Below the pieces are notes generated by a model, which was given only the letters and a program-made list of their open reading frames with translations, searched no databases and had not been told where the DNA came from. Position numbers and translations under genes: made by a program. Positions 39,074 to 51,528 of a DNA stretch of 64,000 bases are shown in pieces (position 1 is the first letter of the stretch; each line of letters starts with the position of its first letter). Origin of the DNA: Paramacrobiotus metropolitanus (lineage: Eukaryota; Tardigrada; Eutardigrada; Parachela; Macrobiotidae); the NCBI RefSeq assembly GCF_019649055.1, contig NW_026570223.1, positions 2,852,001 to 2,916,000 of the forward strand. Reading direction: 5' to 3'.

Positions 39074-42000
39074 TCAATTCAAGCGGGGTTTAACGAGACC
39101 AGGCGCAGTTGCAGTAGCCCCCGTATTAGCCAATAATAAGTATGTATAATTATCTTCACCGATTGGAGCGAACTCGGATCCATAATAGTGCTCTTGGCAC
39201 ATTTGCTCCGTGTGCCGTTTATGCGCCCTTTCCAAACCGACAATCCGTCGATAAATATTCTCAATTGTCATCCGCCGGGAATTGGGATCGTCGAAAGGGC
39301 GTGGCACACTTTCCCCGGTTAACTGGATCTCGATTTCCGAGTCACAGTTCGCTAAAAATAAACATCCGGTTGCACAATGGTGTTACGTGTCTTCATTTGA
39401 ATCAACACCCGTATTGTAACTTACAATGTTCACGATGTAAATAAGAAAGAATAATTCTCATCCAACACTCACATTGCATTTTCACCAGGCGTTCAATATT
39501 AGCGAGGAAGAGCATATGGACTTTCTCCGTTTCCCGGTCAACATCAATATCCACCGGCACCTGTTGGGCCGCGGTAACAGCACAGCAGCCAGGCTCAGCA
39601 TGATCCGGTTTCCGACAGCACTGCCACACCCCGGACACGAACGCACCCGGATGGAAGACATCGCGTTTCCGCTGATTCCTCTGCACAACAAAACTGAGCG
39701 CGTCCATCCATTCGCGTGCTTCCACACAATGACTAGCTTGCATATACAACTGCCGATAAGGCTGGATGATCTGGAGCATATTCTTCATATTAAAAGAATC
39801 TTCCTGGACACACTCAGCACTCAGAATCTCGGCCACCGGGATACGACAAAGCGGTGCACTGCCACGCTCTTTAGCATAAGTCAGTTCGTGAGTTGACAGG
39901 CAAAAGTAGCGTCGGCGGAGATTTTTCAAACCAAACCGCTTGCGGCTCTGCGCTCGCTTGGTCAGATATCTAGAAACCAACATGCTCCATCTTGAGTTGG
40001 ACGCTTTGTCCACTTCAAAAGTGGAAAAAGCATACCCTTCCTTGAGCTTCACGGGGAATGTGCAATGGATGAGATTGGCGGAGGAGACAGTCTCCAGGAA
40101 GCGCTTCATCTGACTGAGATACGGATCCGTGCAGAAACGCTCAAACACCGGTGCCATGTACGGCTCTTTAAATAAAATCTGAATAACAAAACAAAGGTAT
40201 TAGCAACTTGATTTCGCTAGACATAAACGTCCAATTTCGTCAAAACTATTTTTCCAAAATCGCAATTTGAAAAGACGCATGTTATTATGAACAGCCCAAC
40301 GGCATGCGTTAATGATTTAAATCACCTTGTTGTTTTCATTGCTTAGGCAATTGCCCACACTCTGCACTGTCTTAGAAATCAGGGTGAGCGTGCGCGACAC
40401 ATTGGACGGACATCCTCCTTCCTTTCGCAGAGCAAACAATTTTGGTCCAAGAATAGCCGGAGCAAAGAATCTGAGCAAAATGAATCCCGCAATCACGGAA
40501 TACTGAATTTCCGGTCGGTTGGGATATTTAGCCACGGCACAGCGTTTTAATTCGGCAAGAATTTCTGAGATCAATACAGGGCAGGAAAGTGCAGACTGGG
40601 TGATTGCATCTAGTATCTGCTTAATGTAGCCAACCAAATTTTCCTGCAGCAAAGCATTACGTTAAACAGAAAATCAGTACAGCGTCAGTAAATGAAACAA
40701 CAAAACATTCATCGGAGTAGAATTTCAGCACGCTCTCAAACAATGCAATTAAACACTGCACAATTAAAAATAAGAAGCTGAATTTGTTTTCTAACTTGAA
40801 CTTCGTCTAAAAAATTGTCATGGATTCCCACATTAGTACTAACTGACAATTTAAGAAGATTGCATTTTGACCTATCTAACACGCAATGAATAACAGTTTC
40901 CGCTTAAAGCCGCTGTCACCGCTCACGCTGTTTTTAGAAACTTTATTCATTAGATCTGATCATCCACAACGAATGACATCGTATCAAAGGAATCGCTAGC
41001 GTGAATAAATTTTTCAAGAAGCAATTGGCTCAGGCGAGAGCGCCGATATGATCACAAAAACATTTTTGCCTTGTTATCGAACGTGTCTATTATTCGCGGG
41101 CACGTCTCCTCTTTCATCCAACAAGTTTGGCTCGCCTCACTACAAAAACCGGCCTTTTTCTCGCTCTGAATAGATAACTGAATAGCTGATAAGTCGACAT
41201 AATCAAGATGTGACACAAGCGGAAATAACTGTTCAAAAGCCGGCCCCTGAGTGTCTGATCAAGTGCGCGCAACCGATCGCATTACAGACGCATATGCCGT
41301 CCCAAAAATAGCCCGATATCTAGGTCAAAAAGAGCAACGTAAACTTCTTCCAAACTTACCAAATTAGCCGTCAAATCATTAGGATCGGTCATCTTGCTGA
41401 CATCGATTTCGCAGCACTTATTTTCTGCATGGATTTTATCGATTATCTGCAAGCAAACAAAATTTTTACCGTAAACCTTGGTGTGCTAATCAGTCACATG
41501 CAGCATACATACTATTGTGCAATGATATCAAAATACTTATGCAAATATCAACAATCATACGGTCGGCGAGTTTAAAGTTAAACACCAAACAGCCAGAGAT
41601 AGGACCAGCAGCAGGAGATTGTGTTATACAATTTACACCACTTGCCTCTTTTAAAACGGCCTGCAAATAGAAACGGCCAACCAGCTTCATCAGTTCATCG
41701 ACGCACTTTGAGAGGAGCGTGTTACCACGGAATAAAGTATTCACATCGCTAAAAATAAACACACAAGTTAGCGATGACTACCAAATAAAGACGCAACATA
41801 TGTTTAACAGCTTTTATGTAATTTTGACCACAATGCCATTTGGTCTACTTACATGCCTGTGAGCGCGTAAATCAACAGCCAAAATAAGCAAACTTAAACA
41901 ATGATAATGGCGTGAAATTCCGGTGCCGCATCATTGTTTACGGATACTTTTGTGATACATTTAATACTACTGGTTTATAATATACTATTTCTGTCTCAGT

Positions 42001-45000
42001 CAACCCCGACCGAAAGGCGTTGGCACACATTATCATGATTTTTTTTACAAAACGTAGTAATAAAGATTTTCGTAAAATTACAGCTTCTAGTTTACAATTT
42101 GTTCATAACTCGAAACCGCAATGCTCTAGTCTTCAGAATCCATAAAAATATCTTCTTTTAGGCTACGCTAACGATGTATCACGCAATAACGAATCTTTAT
42201 GACACATACACAAGCCGTTAATCAGGGAGCGGCCTGCAATGATGCGCAACGCCGCAAAGGATAATGGTTACAGTGCGCTAGTAAAAATAACACTTACGAG
42301 ATGACATTCATTTCCAGCTGTGCCAAACTTCTTATGAGGTCCGGTAACTTGTCGTGGTGAAGAAAAATACGGACGATCGGCTTGGCCACATCCAGTTTAT
42401 CATCACATAATTCCCCCAGAATATACACAGCACTGGATGTGATGGGATCAAAGGACGCTGACTCTAAGAGCAGCTGACGTAAAGGTTCGTAGCACTCCGA
42501 GGAGATGATCTCGTCCGAGCTGTAGCGGATACTAAGTCGAATAGCACCACCCTTCTCCAAAACATTTGTACTTCTCGATTGATCCCTTGGCTGGAGAAAG
42601 TACCTACCAATTAAAAGAACGATAAGATGCCAGCTGGCCAGAGTTAATGCCTGGTGAAAAAAAAAAACAACTCACCAAAAATACCTATACCACATAAAAC
42701 TATTTTGCGATTGCCATACCTAATATATTTAGTGACCTTTTATTGTAAAATGATAGTAACAATGATAGTACATGGTATTAAGTTCTTAAAACCGGAAACA
42801 GTAATATCCGATACACTTATCCGCTGTAACCATCGCATCTCATTACAGCAGTATAAAATTCATAAATAATTCTGAATAAATATTTTAAATTTATGGTTAG
42901 GGACCAAAACCAGTCTTGGTGCTGTGATATGGTTCCTTTCGCTCATCAAACACGAGTAGCCCATCAACCCATCAAATCCCCATCAATTAACGACCCATCA
43001 ATTAAAAACTGCAATAAAAGATTTTCTCACTTTCACGTAACTACAATTTATTTTACAATCACGCTTATGACGAGAGCCCTTCACAGATACTGCAACAACA
43101 CTACCGGTTTTTTTATGAATGAGCATACGCTCCTGTTGTACTTGTGAATGATGGGGGTAATCAAAATATCAGCGTCATTTCAGTCAGCAGTTAAAGTTTG
43201 TACCCTTTACATGTCAGACGGAACTACGCAGGTGGAAATAACTGCCGAATCAGCCCCGGTAACAGAAAGCGACATCACCAAAAGTCGAAAAAACAGCCGG
43301 CATAAATGCTGCTGCCAAAATGAATTTTTTAACCACTTATCCATTCAGAAACCTGTTTGTTCGTCCCTTAACTCAAGACAACTACAACTGATTCCGCTTT
43401 GTTGTAAGTTTAATTTTAAAAAAACGATAAAACGTTAAAACTCTGAGCCTGCTGTATTACCCCTTTTCGTTGTGTTGCTCGTCCATGAAATTAAAGCACA
43501 TTAATCCTTCAGTCCACAAAGTAAGAAGTGTTCAGCTATTACATTAAGGATAACTGGCACTTATAACAACCTGGTTTGAGTGGATCAGTGGTTTATCATA
43601 AATAGTTGTGAAGATTTCTTTCGTATCAAGCTGAAGCCCAAGTGGAAAATGCAGATCGTAGCTTTGATTTTTGACACTGAATAGTTGAAGGTTTATCGAA
43701 AATTACGCATAAAATACGTTGCAAATTAACAGAATATTAACGTACAGTAATTATATTCCCGCATGTACTTCATAAAATTTTGAAAATCGGTCGGTAATAA
43801 CCGTTCGTTTAAACTTCTTACCACGCTTTGTGGTGGGGCGCATCCAGTCCGTTGAGCGGTATGCGAATTTCCCCGAGAAACACATGCCCCCACACCCCCA
43901 CCGATTCATGCCATACGCAGATGCGGATTTCCGCTTTATCGTAATCCAACATTGACTCCGGGAAGTAGAAGGTTTCATCGAAACGGGGTACTGTAGTCTT
44001 TCTCCACACTTTGGTTTTGAACATGAGAGGTGTGGCATCTTTGCTGTTGGGATGATGTTCCACGCTGACCAGCGCAAAAGGATCGCAGGTGTTCTTGACA
44101 ATGGTCAAGTCAGCACACTCCTTTAGCCTATAAAATGAAAAATCGGCGTTCAGAATATGGGTGTGGACAGTTTAGTGAACAGGTAGCACACATTACCCTA
44201 GTGTCTGCGAAGGAATACAAAAAGCTGCTGAAATTTTAATAAGGATACCCATAGCAAAAGAGGAAAAAAAGGGCACAGTTGTCATTAATCTTTTACACCT
44301 GGCGTAAACAGCGGCGTTAAAATCCAGTTCATCTCCATTGCCAGGATGATTAATTGGATCAAAGTAAACCGCAACATGCGCCACACCCTCAATCAATATG
44401 CTACAACTGCTGCCGGTCTGGACATCAGCAAAATTACGCATGCGAATATCCTATGTCGCTCCATTCACAAAACATCACTTGACACACTGTCACGATAGAC
44501 GAGAAAAGCGGCGCACCCAAGGGGTTGCATTAGTCTCCAATTATACGACCATATGCATGGAACAATACCATACGACTAAAAGGGCACCTACAGATGTATG
44601 TATCAGACAGAAAATATTGTTGGTGAATACGAAGGAAGAAATATCAAAAGTGACATAGTATAAACATGTATGCAAAATTGCAAACAAAAGGCGCGCTATG
44701 CATTCAGAAATACGTGTAAGTAATGCGACATTCTCCCATCAGTTTTACCGGCTTAAAATGTCAATGAAATTTAAAAGTACACGTACGCATTCATCAACCG
44801 GCAGCCACATCTGTAGTGACAGGGCAGGTTAAAAGAAAATTTTACGACAAGTGAAATGATCTCGAAGCGAAAGTGACAAGGTCAGAAAAACACTAAACAG
44901 GATCATGTATCGAAAATACTACGTCACACTCCACATTGAAGCCGGCAATCTACCACTATCCCACATTATGGAATACTTATTAATGCCTCCGCTAACCAGC

Positions 45001-47119
45001 CAGAAAAACTACGTCACACTACCGGTCAAGCCAGTACTGTTGGTTTATTCTTTATTGCTTTGCATCGCATATGACGTTTCAAATTATCATTTCAGTTACA
45101 CATCCTAAACGATCGCAAACTTATGACTATTGCCGGTCTTCAAAAATGTAAAATCTTGATAAAAGAAAATAATATTGGATCAAAGCTTACAGTTAGGAAA
45201 ATTCTGCCTCTACGTAAATAATGCGGAGCAGCGTTACAAAAAGCAGTGACCACATCCGCTATGCCGCTTTTCGTTGCAAGTGACAAGCTTACAGCGAATC
45301 ATCTAATTAATATAACAATGACGCATTTGTGTATTAATGTGCTGCACCTTCGGCAAAAAACGTCAGTTACTCGCCTATTACATGTGTACCAACCACCAGC
45401 TACTATGCACAACGATCGTAAGTTGTAAAATTATTGTAAGTAGCATTGTACACATCTGCAGGCGCTCCTGTGATACCAACGAATGATAAATTTAGCTTAT
45501 TGTATTGAAAGAAAAGCAATTATCCGCATCTGCATGCAGGAAATCAGATCGCACAGGAAAATTAGGCCAGGAAGATCGGGATTAGCCTCGTAAATGCTGT
45601 CTGATTAATAGTGATTATTACGGTGCGCACCAGTGAGATACGAATGCAACTTACGCAAAAGATAAAAAAGAAGAGAGACTTTCAATGTAAACTATCCAGA
45701 ACTTTTGGAACTAAAACCGGCTGCACAGCATCGATAAAAAAAATCGATAATCTTAAAAACTGCAATTTTTAAATAAAATTTGGTATCTTGCAGTTAGTTG
45801 CTTTAAAAGATTCCCAACCCCGTAGATGAATGCGGTTTTTATATTCCAATAAAAACACTCAGTTTCAATAAAATGTGCATAACTACTGTAGCTAAAAAAT
45901 TTACATGGTCTGAGCTGATTAACATATAAAGACAGAAAAGCCTGCAAAATTTTGATGTACTGTAATACTTATAGATTACCATTTAACAATTACCATTATT
46001 TTCTAAAGTTGGTTAATATTAGACGACAAAAATCCATACCCGTATACGGCAACTCTACCACGTACTGTACATCGAGGGAACAACGTGATTAAGCATGTCT
46101 GATCGATTTTACAGCCGTGTTAGGATAAGTTTTCTCGTAATCAGATAAGACAGATACGGAGCACAATGCAGCAACACACCTGACCGCTAAGGCACTGTTG
46201 ACCCGGAAGACCTCCACATGGACTTTTCCTTTCACCTCGCTATCGCTGTCCACCGGCACGATGGGAAACCATTGGTCTTTCCCGTTAAATTTACACAAAT
46301 CCTGCTTGGCGATGGCTACCTTGCCCAGTGCTCCGTTGATCTGACCATTAGGATTTGGATCGTTTTTATCGTAGACATATACATTTAGAAAGCGGAATTT
46401 CCGAGGAATTTCAAACTGCGTCTCCTCTCCAAAATAAGGACTGCAAAACAGATCTATGTATAATATTCACATGATGAATTTATTATGTACGTGGAAGAAA
46501 ACCTGAAGCAATGTAAAAACACAGCTTTCTGTGTATTTGTTTTAAATAGATCAGAAAAGTTGTTTCTGTTAATTTTGGCAGTAGAAGTTAAGAGCAATAA
46601 AAGATTTTGGTTTTCTTTAACGCAGCTACCGGTAATTACAAAGTATTATAAATACTTCCGTTGCGCAAGCAAGTTGACAATTTTTATTACCAGTTTCAAG
46701 CTTGTGACAGCGCGTAATAAAACAAATAAAAATGCCGGTTGATTCATGCTTATTCAGCCTAGCCGTTTTTACAAAACAAAAATGCGAACGATTTCATCAG
46801 ATGCTTAATGACTCACTTTTGAGAATTCTTTATAACCGATGTTGCGAAAACGGTTTCTTGGTCCAGATTAACAGTCACAAATGGACTGCGAAATTTCGGT
46901 GATCCTTGTGTGCGAGGAGGTAGATTTCGAACTTCACCTGGACAGAAAACTTATGTAAACAAAAAACAAATAAAAACATATTCCAGATCACAAAGCGCTG
47001 AAGCCTAAAAATCATAAAGTATCGCTGTCAGAAGCATTACCTATTTACCGTCAGAACTTACTTATTTTGATTTTTAGCGTCTCCTCTACGCGGACGTTAT
47101 TCCCATCAGCGTATGACAT
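39074..47119 (-). CDS. GAP1-family Ras GTPase-activating protein (RASA2/RASA3-like)
   Basis: Ten exons in phase: 47119-47062, 46937-46817, 46440-46180, 44127-43822, 42603-42298, 41748-41646, 41446-41360, 40643-40326, 40178-39473 and 39351-39074 (847 residues; vertebrate RASA3 is similar). Order: C2A (NPYFGEETQFEIPRKFR), C2B (LKECADLTIVKNTCDPF), RasGAP domain with arginine-finger segment TLFRGN and FILLRFFAPAIL, PH domain (KRAQSRKRFGLKNLRRRYF), Btk zinc motif (HPGAFVSGVWQCC), and a C-terminal tail. GAP1 proteins switch off Ras/Rap at the membrane, recruited by phosphoinositides through the PH-Btk unit (family knowledge). Exon 6 ends at a GC donor (GAG|GCAAGT). A 2-kb intron between exons 3 and 4 contains an apparent alternative exon at 44299-44450. 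Confidence 0.93.
44299..44450 (-). other. Alternative exon (or alternative first exon) of the RasGAP gene
   Basis: On the minus strand, after an AG at 44451, 152 nt read DIRMRNFADVQTGSS... GVAHVAVYFDP... NAAVYA-R and end at a donor GTGTAAAA. The donor phase equals that of exon 3, so both can precede exon 4 (RLKECADLTIV). Its GVAHVAVYF resembles the last C2A strand, as exon 3's GKVHVEVFR also does, so the two look mutually exclusive. It fits in phase after a cryptic donor inside exon 3 (GAG|GTGAAAGG, exon end 46236), or could start a short isoform at the ATG 44441. Confidence 0.6.
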
Positions 47120-47767
47120 TATAATAGCTGTGGCTAATTATTGTAGTCATCTATAGGATGGTACAGGGGATGATGACGGGGAACAGAAAGGGAGATCGAG
47201 ATCGGGTTTACAAAACGGCTTCACCCGTAGCGACGTTGCCGTCAAGATTTCTGGTTCCAGCTCGCTTGAAATCAAAGATCTGCTAAACCTAAACTAAATC
47301 TGTTATCTCGAAGTTTGGGCAGAAAGTTCATTCTTCGTTCATCGGCATAAAAGACGTGACTCATGCTGGCAAGCGGTGATACAAAGGCACTCCCACTCCT
47401 ACCAAATGGCGAGTTAACCAATCGTATGAATGAAGTGTGCTCGAGTGAATGAAGCGTACACTCACTCGTACCGGCTGCGCTGCTGCGGACGTCTGTTGCG
47501 GCATATTGCACGACATCTGGCGTTTCTCAACTGGTCTGCGGTCAAGCGTACCGAATAAATATGTGCCCGTACTCGTAGTACAACAGTACAATTATTAACA
47601 ATAATCAGATAACAATTATTACAGTAGTTGTACTACGGTTATGTTACAATAATAATTGATTATAATTGTTAATATTAATCGGCCGAGTTAGTATACTTAC
47701 AAATTATTGGCGAAAGCCATTTTACTAAGAAATAAGTCTGCGCCGACAGACAGTGATAGACACTACA
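47120..47767. other. Upstream region of the RasGAP gene
   Basis: Contains an AT-rich imperfect inverted repeat (about 47590-47685, AATTATTAACAATAATCA facing TGATTATAATTGTTAAT). No gene seen. Confidence 0.5.
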
Positions 47768-48292
47768 CTAGTTCTCAGTAATTATGAAAATAAGAGTATG
47801 CATCAGAAACAGCAAATGTCTGATTATTGTTAATAAAACTATTATCTGATAAAAATTAAAACTCAACTTAAAAATTTGTTCTTTGTGGACTACGGCGCCT
47901 TGTGAGGCACAGGTAAAAAACTCCGAAGCCCAAAAGGCCACAATGAAGTAGATACTGTACTTCACAAAATCCTTAAAACTGAACAAATTGAAACTAATTG
48001 TAAATTCAAGAGATATTTGACAATTTGACAGTAGATTACGGTTGAATCGTTGGTCCTGTTGTTTTGCAATGGTTAGGCCCTGTATTGTTAGGTTTTCTGC
48101 ATTAATAACTGGCATAACTGCAAGAAATCCGCTGCTGTCACCGATAAACTTGTGTTCATATTTCAGTCGCCTGTTCGGGCAAAGTTTCACAGCATCGAAC
48201 ACACAATTTGATCGGTCTCCGCACTCAGAACAGTGAGTAATACAATTGACATTCTACAGATCTTACTTTCTTTTCCATTCGTTGTTACTCAT
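47768..48292 (-). CDS. Putative small membrane protein, head-to-head with TRMT1
   Basis: Two exons join in phase: 48292-48267 (MSNNEWKRK, strong donor GTAAGATC) and 48170-47768 after CCGAACAG, with a 96-base intron typical of this window; 142 residues. The body reads RLKYEHKFIGDSSGFLAV and AENLTIQGLTIAKQQDQRF, then two hydrophobic stretches (YSIYFIVAFWASEFF and a C-terminal IIVLLTIIRHLLFL). The first two thirds look coding in composition; the AT-rich end is less certain and the true stop could be earlier through a missed intron. I do not recognise the family. The start codon is only 84 bases from that of TRMT1, so the two would share a bidirectional promoter. Confidence 0.45.
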
Positions 48293-48375
48293 TGAAGTCC
48301 TTGGATGTTTGGTACCATCTGACTTATTGTGAATCCAGATTCCTTCCAATAACTAACTTCCGCAGCGCACGAGCA

Positions 48376-51300
48376 ATGAGTACCGCCAAAGTTGTTAAGG
48401 AAGGCAGAGCTATGCTGGCTCCAGACGTTTCCACCGATAAGGTGTTTTACAATCCGGTGCAGGAATTCAATCGGGATCTCAGGTGTGTAATGCGTAATGG
48501 CAGTTTTTCACTGAACCACAGATAATGGCTTCTTTTTCCAGTTGCCTGGTACTTACCGTCTTTTTTGAGAAGCTGAAGCTTCGTCATGAGGATGCCGTGA
48601 AGCGACGAAACGCCAAGGCCTCGGTTAATTCTGGAAGCGTCGAAAACCACAACGACAATAAAAGTGAAGCAGGCGTTCCTAATGGAACGAAGACAGACGC
48701 TGGTAATGCTAAGGTATGGTTCGGGGTTCTAAGTTCTAACATATATTTGTAGGTGATTATTTAGGAACTCTCTGGCTATTTATTTTTAAAACACAGTTTT
48801 TGCTGATCGTGAATTCCCGTAATAATTTTTCAATGGATTTTTCATATGCTATTGGAATTCTTCACCGGGTTTTTATTTTATTTTTGCGTAGGATTTGTGT
48901 TTTCAACCTTCCTCTCTGTAGATTTTATTAATTTGACAAATCACCAACGAAAATCGTCAGAAACATTTTTTAAATAAAAATTTGAATTCTATTAATTTAT
49001 CTTGTCATTGCAGCCATTTAGCGCGAAAATCTTGGATGTGATGGCAGCAACGGGACTTCGCACCTGTCGATATGCTCTGGAAGTTCCCTATGTTACTCAG
49101 GTTGCCGCTAACGATTTCGATCCGGTCGCATGCGAAAGTATCCGTAGAAATGCTGCTCATAACAATTGTGACAAGATACAAGTGTATCAAAAGGACGCTC
49201 GGTACGGTTTTCTCCCTTCTGGCAGCACGGGTTAGCGAATAAATCCGGAATTTTTCTGTCTAGCGAACTGATGCTGACGTTCGGTTTCCAGCGAAACTAT
49301 TTCCATGCCGTCGATTTGGACCCCTTTGGAACAGCGGCGCCATTCTTTGAGGGAGCATTACAGTGTGTGGCCGACGGGGGATTACTGATGGTTACATGCA
49401 CCGATACGGCCATTCTGTGCGGAAATTATCCAGAAGCCTGTTACGCCAGATACGGTGCCACTTCCGTTCGCAATCCAGCACATCATGAAATTGTACGTTG
49501 GGATTGGAATAAATAGGAACTGTGGGCTAGAACAAAAATGACATATTTTATTCACATTCTTAAATGACTGCTGCCGTTTGAAGCGAAAAATCAAAATAGG
49601 CTACGAAAGAAATCTTTGCTGCACTTGATTAACTTATTTTAAAGATTTTACATATTGTACACATTATAGAAATACGTTCAGTTTGTTTTGTTATTCTAGT
49701 CCTTGAGGATTGTGTTAAATGCGATCGCTTCGAGAGCAATGCTGCATGAAAGATACATTGAGCCTTTACTATCTTTACGGGAAGGACATTATGTTCGGCT
49801 GTTTATAAAAGTTAGCCGTGGCGCACTGGAAGCTAAGGAAACGGTCCGGTAAATTCTCCTATTTGAATTTGACTGCCTTTGACTTACGCTATTGTCCAGT
49901 GAAATGAAGAGTTTTGCAGCAATAGTGCGCTGATATACAACTGCAATGTTTGCCATGATTTTACGTTACAGCCGCTCTGTGAAAAACCGAAGTAAGTTTC
50001 TGTGAATGTGCCGTGTGCGGTTTGATTTCGGGAGGCCAAGCGAATGCTAATATTCTTTAAAATTTCAGAGGATATGCAAATTCCCACGTTCTTTCGAGTA
50101 ATATATGCGAAATTTGTGGAACTAATTTGAAGGTACGCTACTACGCTGTAACCGTGAAGTGAAATCGTTTTGTGTTATGATGGATTGACCTAAGTCACCG
50201 CAGTATTACAAAAAAATATGCAAGCAAACTCGTATTGCACTTGATTGCTGCTAATAGTCACATACGCATAGTTTCGTACAATTTAAAAGTTGTGAACCTT
50301 TAGCGACGTGATTCGAAATTAATTTTTATAGTCGTACCGTTATCAAGTTTTAAGTATGTGTTTTACAGTTTACATTGAGGTGTTTAACAGATTGGTGGTC
50401 CAATATGGAGCGGTCGCATTCATGATGTCTCCTTTGTCACCGACTTGATTTCTGAATTGACGTCGCATCCGGATAGGTTTGGAACAGAAAAATTACTAGC
50501 TGGAAAATTGGCGATGGTGCAGGAGGTAGAAAAATATAATTATTGCTGTTGAATGTTGACTCGTAGTGTGCGGTGAAAGTATGGGCGCGGGAAGTTCTTG
50601 CACCCACAGTTTCTGAGCACAATGGCGCAGGAAACAAGCTTTAAAACACCCGTGATACCGTTTTGTTCTACTCACAGGAGATGCCAGACCGCCCTTTGTA
50701 TTATGTTGCAAAGGATATGTTCAAAGTCGTACACTGCAATCCCATACCAAGCAAACAGCTATTGTAAGTCATAAGTGCTTGCTTTTGGCTACCTCTGACG
50801 TACGCTACGTTAACTGGATTGTTTGTTTTGCTTTTATTTGTTCTAGATCTGCCATTTTACATGCCGGATACACCTTTTCATTGTCCCATTGTGAAAGAGA
50901 ATCACTGAAAACCAACGCCCCGAAGCAAGTGATGTGGGATATTATTCGCTGTTGGGTAATTGGGCGTCTACTGTTTGTGTCAAAGATTTCTCATTCGTTT
51001 TGATATTGCGGTATTGCATGTTCAGGTTCAAAAGCATCCAGTTTCCGCTGAACGAATGGAGGACGCTAAAATCAGTCGAATACTTAGTAAAACACCCAGG
51101 TAGGGCATATTTTATTTGTTGCGGTCAAGATTCAAATTTTACGTTGTATTTTTGTTTAGCATAACTGCCAACTTCGCTCCTCGTCCCGATGCCGATTTTG
51201 AATCGCGACGCAAGAAGGTGTTACGCTTTCCTGAACTGAGCCAAAAAGGTCCTATGGCTAAACCCAAGGGGTAAGTAACTCCTCTACGATCGGCTCGGTA

Positions 51301-51418
51301 TGGATGCAAAAGTATATTATATTATATTGTTTTATCGATTTGCAGATCTGGACAACAGAGGGAACATTCTCCGAGTTACTCAACTGAAGCAAAAAGGCTT
51401 AAAACAGACGATGTTTGA
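48376..51418 (+). CDS. TRMT1: tRNA (guanine(26)-N2)-dimethyltransferase
   Basis: Thirteen exons in phase: 48376-48482, 48542-48713, 49014-49201, 49264-49492, 49700-49848, 49920-49991, 50069-50132, 50391-50525, 50678-50763, 50847-50955, 51026-51099, 51160-51270 and 51346-51418 (522 residues). TRM1 methylates G26 of many tRNAs using S-adenosylmethionine. Family marks: VFYNPVQEFNRDL, the SAM-site ILDVMAATGLRTCRYALEVP, AVDLDPFGT, VTCTDTAILCG, ERYIEPLLSL, a four-Cys zinc motif (NCNVCH ... ICEICG), IGGPIWSGRIHD, and LHAGYTFSLSHC. The C-terminus is shorter than in vertebrates and lacks the CCCH finger. The frame is open upstream of the ATG without another ATG, so a mitochondrial presequence would need a non-AUG start or an unseen exon. 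Confidence 0.94.
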
Positions 51419-51522
51419 TATGCGTACTTTTTTAGACAAATGTCGGTGACTTGTTGTAAAGCGTGTTTTTATTAATCGCGGTAATGGCGAATGGCGATCC
51501 AGTTGTTCTTTACCGTTAGCTT

Positions 51523-51528
51523 ATTAAA
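51523..51528 (+). terminator. Possible poly(A) signal ATTAAA of TRMT1
   Basis: The common variant hexamer ATTAAA lies about 105 bases after the TRMT1 stop codon. Confidence 0.35.

Noticed and set aside
47590-47685. AT-rich imperfect inverted repeat upstream of the RasGAP gene
   Set aside because: Pairing is interrupted and composed almost only of A/T, so it is easily expected by chance in this background.
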